From Plazaster borealis (taxonomy: Eukaryota > Echinodermata > Asteroidea > Forcipulatida > Labidiasteridae), in contig CM037463.1 in the NCBI GenBank assembly GCA_021014325.1, forward strand, positions 2,344,001 through 2,408,000: 64,000 nt of DNA. Reading direction: 5' to 3'. Positions 1 to 11,155 of this stretch are shown here, in pieces (positions within the stretch are counted from its first letter, which is position 1; every line of letters starts with the position of its first letter). The translations under genes were made by a program, and so were the position numbers. The notes beneath the pieces were generated by a model, which had not been told where the DNA came from, ran no database searches, and saw nothing but the letters and a program-made list of their open reading frames with translations.

Positions 1-640
1 AAGTTTTTAGTGCAAGTTCACCCTAGTCTGGTTCACCCTAAACAAGAAAAAGCCATTAGTAAGGGGCTACAAGGAGAAAACATGTAAGATGAAAAATAAC
101 TGCGTATTTGAGATACTCTAATCTAAATGCATGTGACACACTCTATGCAAATGGGACATACTCTATGCGTATCTGACATACTCTCAAGATTGCGTATGGG
201 ACATGCACAGGTGTTCTTGACATACTCAACACATTACCAACTTGGAAATCGTAAGTAGGCTTCCAGCTAACACTAACATCAGAAAAAAAATAAACCTTGT
301 TAAATTGTTCTATACATAATTTCATCAACAGCATGTAAATAAAGTGTACCAATTGTTGGTCACTGCACATCCACTGATACTCCCAGTCCACATAAAAACA
401 ATGGATTTTTAACAATTAGTGACAAAGCATACCCTGCCAAAAACTGTCAATTTAACTTTGCAATACATAATGATGGGAACTTGTCAGCCCTTCAAACCTC
501 AAAGTAATTTACTTGCCTTTGAGTGCGGCACACATGCCAAACTTCAAGCAGGACGTAGATACATGTATTGCACAAGCCTACATTATGTTTTCCTTATCAT
601 AGTTAATAATGACCTTTGCCACTTTTCAAGCCAAAGTAGG
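1..640. other. No gene seen
   Basis: AT-rich. A short series of GGACATACTCTATGCGTAT-like repeats lies at 125-230. Nothing else recognised. Confidence 0.5.
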
Positions 641-659
641 TCGCTCAAACAAAGCACCT

Positions 660-835
660 CATATTGTGTGGCTGTGGGTTCCAGTCCAGGTCATGGCAGT
701 TGTGTCCTTGAGCAAGATACTTAACATAAATTGCTTTGTCCTTCGGATGGGACATTAAGCTGCAGGTCACATGTACTAGGATAGGTAGTGCATGTAAAGA
801 ACCCAGAATACTTATCGTGGAAGAGTATTGGTTAA
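660..835 (+). mobile_element. tRNA-derived SINE, family 1, 5'-truncated
   Basis: GTGTCCTTGAGCAAGATAC, GTCCTTCGGATGGGACATTA and GTAAAGAACCCAGAATAC match the body of the 27.05-kb copy. Confidence 0.7.
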
Positions 836-2500
836 CCCCAGTGTTTCTGGTTCACATAGTCTAGCAAGCACCCTTGTTACTAGACTTGATTCAAGTCCCG
901 TTCTCGTGCGAGAGGTCTCCAGGCATATCGCGCCAACTAGCAAACAAGCCGTACAGTGCGCGCTCGCCGTCAAAATGTGGTCCCGAGAATGGGACTTGAC
1001 GAGGTCGTTTCTTACACTGCACGTTGTTATTGGAAAATCTCCCCAAATGGGGAGATGCACAAAACCAATGGGAGCGTGGAAGCGCTGCCCCGCCGGTAAA
1101 ATATTCATTACACTCTGTGACATCACAGTGCACGACATTGTAAGTGCACGCGTCTAAACGCGGTGACACGTGGGGTGCGGGCAAACTCATCAGCAGGCAA
1201 GTGGGTGTCGGTACCAAAGTCGTTAAATTGCACTTCCCAAAGTTCAAATTTTGCAAACAAAACCGACCCAAATGTATGTTACAACGTATTAACTTAAATT
1301 TTAATGAACATTCAGTGCTTTCTTTTTATAATTAATCGGTTATTTAAAAATGTATTTCAATCCTCATTTAAGTACTTAACCCCCACAAATAACAAATGAA
1401 CGGGTCTTCTTTTTGAATGCGTTTGATTGGACAACACGTATAACACAGCAAGTTTACATATTCATAAGTGAATACATTTACATACCAGGCGACTGCGGCA
1501 TCGTCAAGTCCCTGTCCCGCGTGCGGAACAGGTTGGGGAATGCAGACCATCACAAAACAATAGTTTTATGGCGATGGCACGGGATTGGGACTTGAGTCAA
1601 GTCTACCTTGTTACAGGCTTCCTCAGGATTGTGAGCTACAGTGAAGGGTTAAGCTCCTTGGATCCATTACCAGAAATAATAACTGTTATTGGAACCCAAG
1701 TATTCCTGGAACCATCTCAACTGACAGCTATTATTAGGAGTATATGCAGCACCGGAGAATATACAGTGAGATTATAAAAATGTACAATCAAATTAGATGC
1801 TTATTGGGGGTGTCAATATATTCCCCATAACAGTAATGAATGTAAAATTTAAAAGAACCGTTCAGAATCTGAAGCGTATTTCCCGCTAAAACTAAAGCTA
1901 AATGGTGTAATTTTGCCGGTATTTATAATCACCTAATCTCATGATGATGTGTGTGAAACACTCGCTATCAATTGGTCATCCTTGGCTTGGGTTAGGGCTG
2001 GGGCTGAGAAGGGGGGGGGGTTGGCGAATGGCCTGCTGCTTGCCCAATCCCAATTACCATAATTGATAAACCAAGGCATAAACACAGAACAGTCTGTGGT
2101 AGACCCAGGTAACTGGGGCACTGTACTCCATTTTTGTTAAATGTTGACATCTGCAGCCGTACTACCACAGATGTCAAATAAATGTTTAAAGGAGTACAGT
2201 GCCCCAGTTACTATAAGTACAAAACAATACAGTTACTTTACTTTTTTAGTAAGATCCCTGGGTCGACTAAGTCACGTCGTGGAGAGTACTAACTACTGAA
2301 TACTGTGTACAGTGTTACTACAGTCATGACAGTGTACTGTTAGTGTGTTAACATGTTGTTAACTCTAAATTGTAGTTTGGTTATGAAAGTAACTGGAATG
2401 GTACACCTCATGTTTGTTAAAGACTTTATAAGTTATAGGCCCCCTATTTTTAACAAGAAGTCTTGTTCAACTGTTGGCTCATGTATTTTGCATGGCATTG
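836..2500. other. No gene seen
   Basis: Overlapping open frames on both strands at 828-1271 have no known motif. A run of 10 G lies at 2011-2020. CTGGGGCACTGTACTCC at 2113 faces GGAGTACAGTGCCCCAG at 2191, an inverted pair. Confidence 0.5.
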
Positions 2501-2509
2501 TGTACTTAC

Positions 2510-2561
2510 CTTGCGTCATTTCGCTGCTGGTCGGTTTCCGCTTTTTGAACCCAAATGGCAT
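2510..2561 (-). CDS. Orphan first-exon candidate on the minus strand
   Basis: On the minus strand an ATG at 2561 opens MPFGFKKRKPTSSEMTQ and ends at a consensus donor CAAG/GTAAGT. The frame is also open upstream to 2681. I do not recognise the peptide. RMPFG recalls the reverse-transcriptase motif of Ty3/gypsy elements, but the residues after it do not fit. If real, the gene runs off the left edge. Confidence 0.2.
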
Positions 2562-2699
2562 CCTGCACCGACAACAATCCCCCCAAAACCCCAGTGTTCC
2601 TCCGTCTAGAAAACGCTGGAAAATCTCGATCACCTCTCGAGTCCAAGCCTCACATGGAATGCCATCAATATTTGCCTGCAAGTTCGATGTACCACTGTG

Positions 2700-3265
2700 A
2701 TTTTGTTAACTGAAACTGGATTGTTGTTGTACAAAATGTCTACAGACGGCACACGCATGAACACTAGCAGCAGATCAGACAACGTGTGTACAGTGCACTA
2801 ATCGCAGTCCAGCCAATTATTTTGCATGATGTAAACTGTCTAGACTGTTGAGATCACATGATCTTGTACATACCAGACACTACAAACATTTCAATCGTGT
2901 AGTTAGTGACAAATTGTGTTACATTATATTGTGTATTTATTGAACCTATTACTTAAATATTGTGTATGTCAACTGTTCAAATTAAACGTTTGATTAAAAC
3001 TGTCATAAAGACGAGCAATACAACTCACCATGTGGTTTATCTACGGCAAAATAATTAAAAAGTAAACAATAACACGTTCTACACGTTCCGATAACTTGCA
3101 CGCATCATTATTGTGATTTATGCAAATAAACCGTTATTTCCTCTAAGCGGATTCCACAAAATAATTTCATGTTGACGTCACGTCAGTCGTCAATAGTACT
3201 GCCGAGCACGGCGCCGCGAACTTTTGAGTAATGTTGTTTTATTCTTTGTCCGATTATACACAGCA
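2700..3265. other. No gene seen
   Basis: AT-rich unique-looking sequence upstream of the minus-strand candidate exon. No CpG-rich promoter is evident. Confidence 0.45.
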
Positions 3266-3597
3266 TTGGTAATTGCCAAAGACCTGTATCAAAACTCGAT
3301 GTGACCCAACATATACATGAAATAACAAACATGTGAAAGTTTAAGCGTAAATCGGTCTTCGGAGTCATGAGAAAACAGTGAAAAAAAACCTTATGTGTTT
3401 TAACTTTTTTTCAAACGTCGGAATTTATCCTGCAGGATAAATACTATTATTTTACTCATTTCGTAAAAACTATGGCATTTCAAGCAAAACTATTTCAAGG
3501 GAAGTTTTCTACCATGACCATCTTTATACTATGTGAGTTATGTGCAAATCTGTGAGCATTTATATTTTCATTCTTACCAATGTTGTACACAACCTAT
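3266..3597. mobile_element. Family B MITE copy, left end missing
   Basis: Matches the 12.8-kb copy almost base for base from TGGTAATTGCCAAAGACCTG to TTGTACACA, including the TTTATCCTGCAGGATAAA palindrome. The TTAA ends are not intact. Confidence 0.8.
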
Positions 3598-3805
3598 GGA
3601 AAAATATATCAGTTTTTATCCAAACCAATTTGAATCTGAGAAGCGTTCCCCAGTGTCAGGGCGTTTCTCAGATTGTGTATTCCAAAATTGCAGATTATTC
3701 TTCCTGCGCACATTTTCGGCAATAATATTTAAGTATACCGCCCTCTGTTGACTAACCAACATTCTGTCCACACACTGATCCAAAATTATGAAATCTTCAT
3801 TTTTC

Positions 3806-4310
3806 TCTTCATAAATGTCTTCATTATATCCCGAACCATCATGCATAGGGGCCACCAATTATTTAGTCAACTAATCAAGCCCAACTCTAACTAGACAAAA
3901 TTGCATAATATAGCCCGTGTGCGAATTTACTACAAGTTCTAGATGAAACACGCAACTACCTATTTTTCAATTGAAAAGTTGTCATCGAAATTTTTGGCGC
4001 CCCAATTAAATTAACCCATTAATTAACTCAATCTAACTAATAAAATATTTCCATAATATAGCCCGTCAATTGAAAATTAATTTTTGTCATAATAAAATCA
4101 TGAAATCTTCACTTGTGTCTTCATTATATTCCAAACCGTCATGCCTAGGTGTCCTAACCCGCTAATTAACTCAATCTAACTATTTAAATATTTCCATAGT
4201 ATAGCCCCCGTATGCGAATTTACTTTACAACTCTATAATTTTCATTTGAAAAGTTATTATTGTAAAATCATGAAATCTTCAGTTTTTTCTTCACAAAAAA
4301 TTGCATAATT
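3806..4310. repeat. Degenerate direct repeats, GTCTTCATTATAT / ATAGCCCGT
   Basis: TGTCTTCATTATAT plus CATCATGC-type sequence appears at about 3819 and 4116, and CATAATATAGCCCGT or a close form at about 3903, 4052 and 4196. AT-rich, about 150-300-base spacing, well decayed. Confidence 0.6.
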
Positions 4311-4619
4311 TGGTACCAGCTCTCTGTTTTTGCCGTCAACAAAGTCAGTCAAATTTTCACATTCTTTCGAGTTCAGGGGATATTCTTCTGAAGGGTTAAA
4401 TGGGTAATTATGACAAAACTTATAAATTATTTCTGACTATTACATTTTGTTCCGGCTGCCTCTGTTGCTAATTCTTGAAAAATAATGTATTCTATTTCGA
4501 GTAACATTCGAATAACATCCTAGCGACGTCGAGTGGACGTTATTTTGTTTGCTGTGTGAAAATTATGGAGTTTGTTCTTGTAGAAAGTCGGTGTGCGTAT
4601 AACTACACGTTGTACTGTG

Positions 4620-5250
4620 TATCAATAAACCGATTAGCCCCAAACGTTTGAAATAACTTTACCTTTAAATAAGTCGGTAATTATAAAGAGGAAAAATTTG
4701 AAAAAACATTGTTGATCAAGCTAGATTCTTCATTAATAGATTCTGAAGATTTGAAGATTTTCCGTTGATGTTTAGATTCTTTGAGGATGGGTTCTGATAG
4801 GGGTGTAATGCTTGAGTCAGTGTACGCTGTATTGTGTTTACAAAAACCGATAAGCCCCAAACACTTGAGATGACTTTAACTGTAAAAAAAAGTCGGTAAT
4901 TATGGAGCGATTTTTTTTTTAAAATTTTATCTTAATCAAGCTAGACTTTTCATTAATAGATTCCGAGGATTTGAAGAATTTCTGTTAAGGCTTAAATACT
5001 TTGAGGGTGGAGTCTTTTAAACGTTTGAGATGAATTTAACTTTAGATAAGTTAGTAATATTATGAAGTGGAACATTTTGAAAAAAATATTCTAGATCAAG
5101 CTAGACTCTTCATTAATATTATTTCGATGATTTGAAGAATTTCCGTTGATGTTTAAATATTTTCAGGACCGGTTCTGTGAGGATCAAATATGGAGTCCGT
5201 ACATTCTTGATCAAGCTGGACTCTTCATTATTCCGACGATTTAAGGGATT
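4620..5250. repeat. Degenerate tandem of about 150-220 bases
   Basis: GATCAAGCTAGA followed by CTTCATTAATAGATTC recurs at about 4714, 4934, 5094 and 5208, with CAAACGTTTGA and AAGTCGGTAATTATA blocks between. Four worn units. Confidence 0.65.
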
Positions 5251-5405
5251 TTAAGAAGGCGGAAGTTTTGCTCACTGTTTTATACGTATAGATTTATTTA
5301 AATTTATCTACTTTTTGTTTGCCTATAGTCGTTATTTATATGTTTATCTTCCATTGTATATTTTGTGTATGGTTGGAAATAAAGTGAATTGAATTGAGTT
5401 AATTG
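5250..5405 (+). mobile_element. Possible LINE 3' end
   Basis: GGAAATAAAGTGAATTGAAT with AATTGAGTTAATTGAG ends the degenerate array. Such (AATTG)n tails often mark LINE ends, but no coding part is visible. Confidence 0.3.
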
Positions 5406-5936
5406 AGTTTAGTCTTTTCTTCTTCAGCATTACCATACCAAAATAAGTAGAATCTAAAGAAAGAAAGAAATAACTGAACAAAGCCAAAATATTATTACAC
5501 CTGGGATTAGGTGAAGTTTAACAATATTATGCAGGACGCATGAAATATCGCCTTCAGATACTTATTGGTGTGTATCATGCAATGAGCCCCAAACGTTTGA
5601 GAACAAGCATCCACCTTTTCACTCGGGCCATTGATCAATCCGACCTGTTTACAAAAACTGCTCTACTTCTTCTTTAAAGCGCGCCCTCTCGTGGCGCTTT
5701 CATTTATTTACACGTTTCAAGTGTAGACTGGTTCCCGGTCCCTCCCCAGGAATGATGTGCAACTAGCAAGCAACAGATATGCGGACACAATGTGTGAAAT
5801 GCATTACCGAACTACATGCTCTGCACGCCCAAACCCCATGGGAAACACACCTGCGTTAAAGTACGGCTTAATTTTAGTCGTCAATACGGCCTCAGAATTT
5901 GCCCCGATTGTCATCTAACCTGAATATATTTGCAGG

Positions 5937-6036
5937 AAAACAAGGGGCTCCAAACAAGGTGTGTGCTATTTCATCAGATGTGGCAAGATATCATCATCTT
6001 CCGGTGTTTAAACTCATCTTAAAAGACGATCTTTTG
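5937..6036 (+). CDS. Orphan internal-exon candidate
   Basis: TATATTTGCAG precedes, and GG/GTAGGT follows, an open frame that reads KQGAPNKVCAISSDVARYHH then LPVFKLILKDDLLG. The bounded open frame with no homopolymer bias looks exon-like, but no partner exon is visible and I do not recognise the family. It could be part of a gene with distant exons or chance. Confidence 0.18.
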
Positions 6037-6337
6037 GGGTAGGTATTTTTCAGTGCTAGTGTAGTGGAGTGGCCTTGTCGGCTATACGATACCGTAGTTT
6101 TTTTTAATGGTGATTGATTGAATATTTGAACAGTGAATCATTCGTATACATTCCCAATGTACATTTGTACAGTTCCTGTAAATTCCATGGGATTTTTGAC
6201 ATATCTTGTTGTATAAAATAATGTGACATACAAATATTTGTATTTTTAAAAATTGTTTATCTACAGTTTTCGGTTTTCATTTTCTGAAGCTTGTTTTTAA
6301 ATTAAACTAGATTGGCATGTGTTGCTGTTGGTGACCT

Positions 6338-6388
6338 GGTGACATCATGGAGGAAGGAATATCTATATTCCTTCCTCCATGGTGACAT
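6338..6388. repeat. 36-base perfect hairpin between 8-base direct repeats
   Basis: CATGGAGGAAGGAATAT at 6346-6362, CT, then ATATTCCTTCCTCCATG to 6381. GGTGACAT stands immediately left (6338-6345) and again at 6381-6388. Confidence 0.8.
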
Positions 6389-7474
6389 GGAGAGGCTAGG
6401 ACCGAATGAAGAGAAAAAATGTTTGTTTAGTTTTCACAAATGCCAAGTGGCAATAATTAATCTATCAATACAATTGTATTCATAAATTATTGCCAATTTC
6501 GACAGTTTCAGACTCAAATGTGGGTTATCTAATTTAATAAGCTACAATCCGTGGTTAGTTTTTTTAGTTATTTGTTATATGCAGGATTTCCTATTAATCA
6601 TTGGTGCCCTTAGTTACTTAAATACTAATTCTGGAAAAATGTCCTCATCCGGCCACCACTTTTTAAGTGATTTATTTGATTTGTTAATGTATGTTGGACT
6701 TTATTTCCCTTGTTCAAATATTCCTCTTGAGGAATTGGTGGCTGAAATGCTAAATTTTGACCTTTAAAAAGGAAAATTCATGGCAGTGCACATTTCTGAC
6801 TTCATTGCACGGACTGAATTCTCGCGCACGCATGCCCAACGGAACTAAAATGGAGTGTAGCGAGCAGCGTTGTCAAGACCACCACAGACCAGAAAATGTT
6901 GGTTTTTTTCATGATTTTGACACTTTGTAATAGTTCAAAGTGCATGTGCCTCTCTGTATACATTCTGTCAACCCTTCTGGACAGGATTTTAAGGGAGATA
7001 AAGTGGTGGCCCGATGCGGAATTTTAGCCCTAGTTCTTACTAAATAACATTTAGCAAGTTGCCTTATTAATTTAATTTTGTTACTTATATGCACTACCAT
7101 CATTGTTACCACATGTGCACAATTTACACCTTCTACTAATTTATATCGTATACTACACGATGCTATTGCCAATAGTCATAATAATAAGGGTATATTATAT
7201 TAGCTATTTATAGGATTTAAATTTCATTCAAAACAAAAATTGACTCGGAAAACTAGCCTGGTCGTGCCTTTGTGTTTTTTATTGTGTCATTAATAATTCA
7301 GATTTTAATGCCAAAAACTTGTACTTGTTTATGAGTAAGTGATCCATGCATGAAGCAAATATTCTATTGTGGAATACCATTCAACCATTCATTATTATTT
7401 GTGACCATTTACCCAGAAAAGGTGGTGGTTTTGAGCCGGATTCATCATCTTTGCCTTTCCCTTTAGTAAAAAGG

Positions 7475-7750
7475 GATTGTTAAATTTGCTATCTGTCTTT
7501 GCCTTCCACCTCTGGGACCCCGGTTTGACTCCCGCTGGGGGGGGGGAGCACTATGTGGATTGGGTTGTCAGTCCCTACCTGATTGCGTGGGTTTTCCCTG
7601 GAATAATTCTCTGGGGTTTTCCTCCCACAGCTTAAACTGAAACTTCCTTCTTTGTCTTCTCTCCATGGGGTTCTTCCTTGGCTAGTAAAGTGATTAATGT
7701 AGGTTCGCTTTTCAGAGAGTCCTTGGTTTCACAACCAAATGAAATGAAAA
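7475..7750 (+). mobile_element. tRNA-derived SINE, family 2
   Basis: TTCCACCTCTGGGACCCCGG and TTTGACTCCCGCTGGGG are the tRNA-like head; GATTGCGTGGGTTTTCCCTG, TCTCCATGGGGTTCTTCC and TCCTTGGTTTCACAACCAAA form the body and end. Confidence 0.7.
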
Positions 7751-8204
7751 TTTGGAACCTGAAACCTTCTGTTTGTAAAGCTAATTGTAGTCTAGTAGGG
7801 CTCAGCTGGGGTGGGGGTGGGAGCCAAAGACTAAAGTCACAGTGTGGGAATGCATCAAGCAAGGAGAGGTCAAAGACTATGCAAAAACTGTTCTACTGAT
7901 TATTTTAGAAAGACTTGAGAAAGACTTTAGTGTTGAAATATGGGGCCATTAACCATTTTTTTGTGTGCAAATTTTATTTAAATAAATTTGTATTATGATA
8001 CAGGGGGATTGATTTTATTCTAAGTCTTTCTGCATGCCTGTGTGTTTTTCTGTGATAATGCTGGTGGGCGTTGTGTATTGAATGAACCTGCTTTATACAT
8101 GACTGATACTTGCTTGAAAATCAAGTTTGAAAAGTGACTCCAAGTGATCTGGCTGGCTAGGCTAGTTCAGTGTTGGAAAGCAATAAGCATCTCTATTTGA
8201 TATT

Positions 8205-8465
8205 TCATTTCATTTCATTTCATTTATTTGGTTGTGAAGCCAAGGACTCTCAGAAAAGTGAACTTAATCACTGTACTAGCCAGAGAAGACAAGAAAGGAA
8301 GTTTCAGTTTTAGATGTGGGAGGAAAACCCCAGAGAATTATTCCAGGGAAAACCCACGCAGTCAGGTAGGGACTGAAAACCCATTCCACATAGTACCCCT
8401 GTCGTAATTCGAATCGGGGTCCTAGAGGTGGAAGGCAAGGAAAGATACAACTACGCCAACCCGAA
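8205..8465 (-). mobile_element. SINE family 2, minus strand
   Basis: Complement of the 7.5-kb copy: GGTTGTGAAGCCAAGGACTC, GAGGAAAACCCCAGAGAATT, AATTCGAATCGGGGTCCTAG. The two copies face each other 450 bases apart. Confidence 0.75.
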
Positions 8466-8776
8466 ATATGGACTAGAGAAAATGCTGGGCAGTCTAGTGA
8501 AATGACAAGCTGACTGGTCCTGCTGGCTAGTCATTTAAAAAGTTAAGAGAAAACCCTACTTATGCCCCAAATTATTAACTTGTATGCCTCGGTATGTTTC
8601 ACTAGAAATGAAAAATGCTCTTAAAATACCAAAGGGACTTGTGACACAAGGACATTTTTCGGGCAACTTCTAAGCAACCAATTGCATTGCATTCAAAAAG
8701 AAACTCGTTCATAGCACAAACAACTTTTTTTTTGACAGTGTCTTCTTATTCAGAAAGAAAATCATCTGAAAATTGT

Positions 8777-10033
8777 AGGGTTGGGACATGTAACCGTTTA
8801 ACCGTAAAAAAAAACCTCATTGAAACCCGTTTCCAGATTGCATTAACGGTTAAATGAAGCCGACAGTCAAATTAACCCTTAAAAAACAACTGACAATGAA
8901 AATAAAATAAAAAAGGAGACATTTGGACCTTCCTTTTCTTGAAAATGTTATCCCCAGAAGCTATCTGAGAAGAATGCTTGACATCCCTTTTGATGGTGGA
9001 AGTGTCTTATCTTAATCCCCCACAAAATGTATTTAACATAATCCCCTACAATTTGTTTTACATTTTGCTTTGCACATTGTACATGCTGCTACTGTTTTTG
9101 TGATTATAATATTGTGAAGACTGGCTATAGATAGTGTTCTATTGTTAATCCTGATCGTTCCTGGAAAGTTAGTTGACATTAAGGTTCCTTTGTAAACAGG
9201 TTGGCTCATAGTTCAAATGGGAATCGGTAGTTAGAAATGGTTAACCGGAAGTCACATGTTCCGTTTAACGGTTTAGGAAAATGAACGTAGATGCACAGTG
9301 CTGCTAATAGAAAATTGCAACGTTTCTTCTTGGAGATTGCCTGGAACTGGTTGCCTCTTGCCTGTATATTGTCTGCTGCATATCAGACCTGACTTGCGTA
9401 TGTAGATTTCAGGCATAATGTGTGTCTGTTATGCCATGGTAATCAATCAATGACCACTCAGAGACAATTAGCCTCGGGCAAAATGAAATGAGCAGTAAAT
9501 ACAATGCCATCAGGATGGAGTTGACAGCTAGTTTCTCAAGTTAGATGTCCAGTAGTGCATATGTTTATTTTCCTAAATGGAACTTGTGACTTCCAGTTAA
9601 CTGGAACTTGTGACTTCCAGTTAACCATTTAACTGTTTCTACAGATTCTAATCAGAACTATGAGCCCTTCTGTAAAAGGAGCAGGTGTCAACACACTGTC
9701 AAGGATTAAAAATAGAACACTGTAACCCAGTCTTTACAGTCACAAAATCACAAACCACAGTGGGATGATACACAAAGCAAAATGTATAACAAAATGTATA
9801 GGCCTAACAAATTGTAGGAGATTGAAAATAATACATTTGTAAGGGATTAAGAAGAAACAGTCCACCAACAAAAGGGATGTCAATCATTCTCCCTGGATAG
9901 TGTCTGGGGCTAACATTAAAAAGGAAAGTCTCAATTTTTGGTTGTACTGTGGGCTTTGTTTAAAGGAAATTTGGAAATGGATTTCAAGGTTTGTTTACAG
10001 TTAACGGGTTCACCAGTTAAATGACCCAACCCT
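8777..10033. mobile_element. 1.26-kb foldback element with about 500-base arms
   Basis: AGGGTTGGG at 8777 and CCCAACCCT ending at 10033 are the tips of long imperfect inverted arms (about 8777-9290 and 9550-10033). Matching inner landmarks include AATCCCCTACAATTTG at 9040-9055 against CAAATTGTAGG at 9809-9819, and GGAAGTCACATGTTCC against GGAACTTGTGACTTCC. No coding frame is seen. Confidence 0.7.
9577..9628. repeat. Direct duplication of a 25-base unit in the foldback arm
   Basis: TGGAACTTGTGACTTCCAGT followed by TAAC occurs twice in a row. Only one equivalent exists in the opposite arm near 9240, so the duplication came after the foldback formed. Confidence 0.8.
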
Positions 10034-10125
10034 CAAGTTTGATCATCTAACTGTGCCATCTAAGTTGTCAGTTGACAGACCAAATGGTTGTCCACTGCCA
10101 CACTCCTGTGGTTGACCTCAGAGTG

Positions 10126-10172
10126 ATGGGTTGACCCATAGTTGACCCATGGTTGACCCTTGGTTGACCTTA
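10126..10172. repeat. Short tandem of GTTGACCCATG units
   Basis: Four or five 10-12-base units resembling GTTGACCCATG and GTTGACCTT follow one another. Local slippage repeat. Confidence 0.7.
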
Positions 10173-11042
10173 CTAGTACACCATACCATTGTGTAAACCA
10201 GATGAGTGTCTGGGTGTCAAATGTCGTTGAGGTAAACAATTTAAACACTCACCCTGTTTTCAGATCCTGTCTTTTGACCCATTTCACCCGCCGGCGTCAT
10301 CATATAATCTTAGTTGGGCCATTTTGGGAGTCAACTGTCCCCGTGTGTTACATGTATACAGTGAGTGTCAGCGTTGTCACTACGCCGGTCGGTGCCGGTC
10401 GGGCCTGCCGGCACTCGGAGATGCCCGACCGGCACTTTTCCTTGCTAACAGCTTTACCGACCGGCACTATTTCGACCGGCAATGCTGAATATTTCATTAC
10501 TTTGTCATCAGAAGCCAACAATAAATTCCAGTATTTATGACAAAATACATCGCGTTTCGTTTTAATATCCATTCCTGACAGTCCCTGACAATTTCTGACA
10601 AATACTCACTGATAACTTCTCATTTTCGTGCGTCTTAATTTATTTTGTCCCGGTCTGGTTGTACCGTATCAACTACCGTGCAAATATGCAGCAATGTGCT
10701 ACGTAACGTCTACCTTATTCGCGGGACTGCAACTTTTCATGTGTAGTAGTTCCACCCCAACTTGACAATCGCCCAACTATAGTTGGGATTGCAGTATCTC
10801 ATTGCAGTGAGGTTACCGTCAGAGCTCTATGGGCGATCCCAACTGTAGTTGCGGCTCCCCAACTGTATCACTCAAGGTGCTATAGTTTGGGCGATTGCCA
10901 AGTTTGGCAGTGACGGATCATTGATAGTGATTTTCCCTTTGCCTGCACGTGCAATTCCACTGGCGCTTGTGTATGATAACTTCTACTGTATTATTGTGGA
11001 CAGCTGATTGTGGACAAGCCTATTAATTTGTTGTTTATACAA

Positions 11043-11050
11043 TATAAAAG
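11043..11050 (+). promoter_or_regulatory. TATA box upstream of the transposon peptide
   Basis: TATAAAAG lies 28 bases before the ATG of the short peptide at 11078 inside the hAT-like element. The spacing fits a core promoter with a very short leader, but no initiation data exist here. Confidence 0.35.
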
Positions 11051-11077
11051 TTTTGAGTTCATCATTTGCTCGTAATC

Positions 11078-11155
11078 ATGCCGCTATCGCAGCGAAGTAT
11101 TAACAGTTTCTTTAGAATCTTCAATAAATCGGACAAACTTGGCAGCATGGGGTAA
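11078..11155 (+). CDS. Short first exon of a lost transposase, with PIP-box motif
   Basis: Reads MPLSQRSINSFFRIFNKSDK and a few more residues to a TAA; GGG/GTAAAC over the stop could be a splice donor. QRSINSFF fits the PCNA-interacting (PIP) consensus Q-x-x-I-x-x-F-F. Short peptides of this kind begin several hAT-type transposases and related host proteins. No catalytic region remains. Confidence 0.35.
   Translation: MPLSQRSINSFFRIFNKSDKLGSMG

Larger units (their letters stand above)
5410..7474. other. Mostly unique-looking sequence
   Basis: Holds the orphan exon candidate and the 36-base hairpin. AAAGCGCGCCCTCTCGTGGC with GCGCTTT at 5678-5701 is a small GAGGGCGC-type hairpin. An 87-codon minus frame at 6909-7172 has no recognised motif. 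Confidence 0.4.

Noticed and set aside
891..1271. 126-codon minus-strand frame overlapping plus-strand frames
   Set aside because: Both strands are open over a GC-richer patch; no motif, no conserved pattern, no splice partners.
2011..2020. G-quadruplex
   Set aside because: One G run plus short G pairs; not a clear four-tract motif.
2540..2570. Gypsy-type reverse transcriptase from RMPFG
   Set aside because: Five matching residues only; the neighbours (lysine-rich KKRKPTSSEM) do not follow the RT pattern, and no integrase or protease is near.
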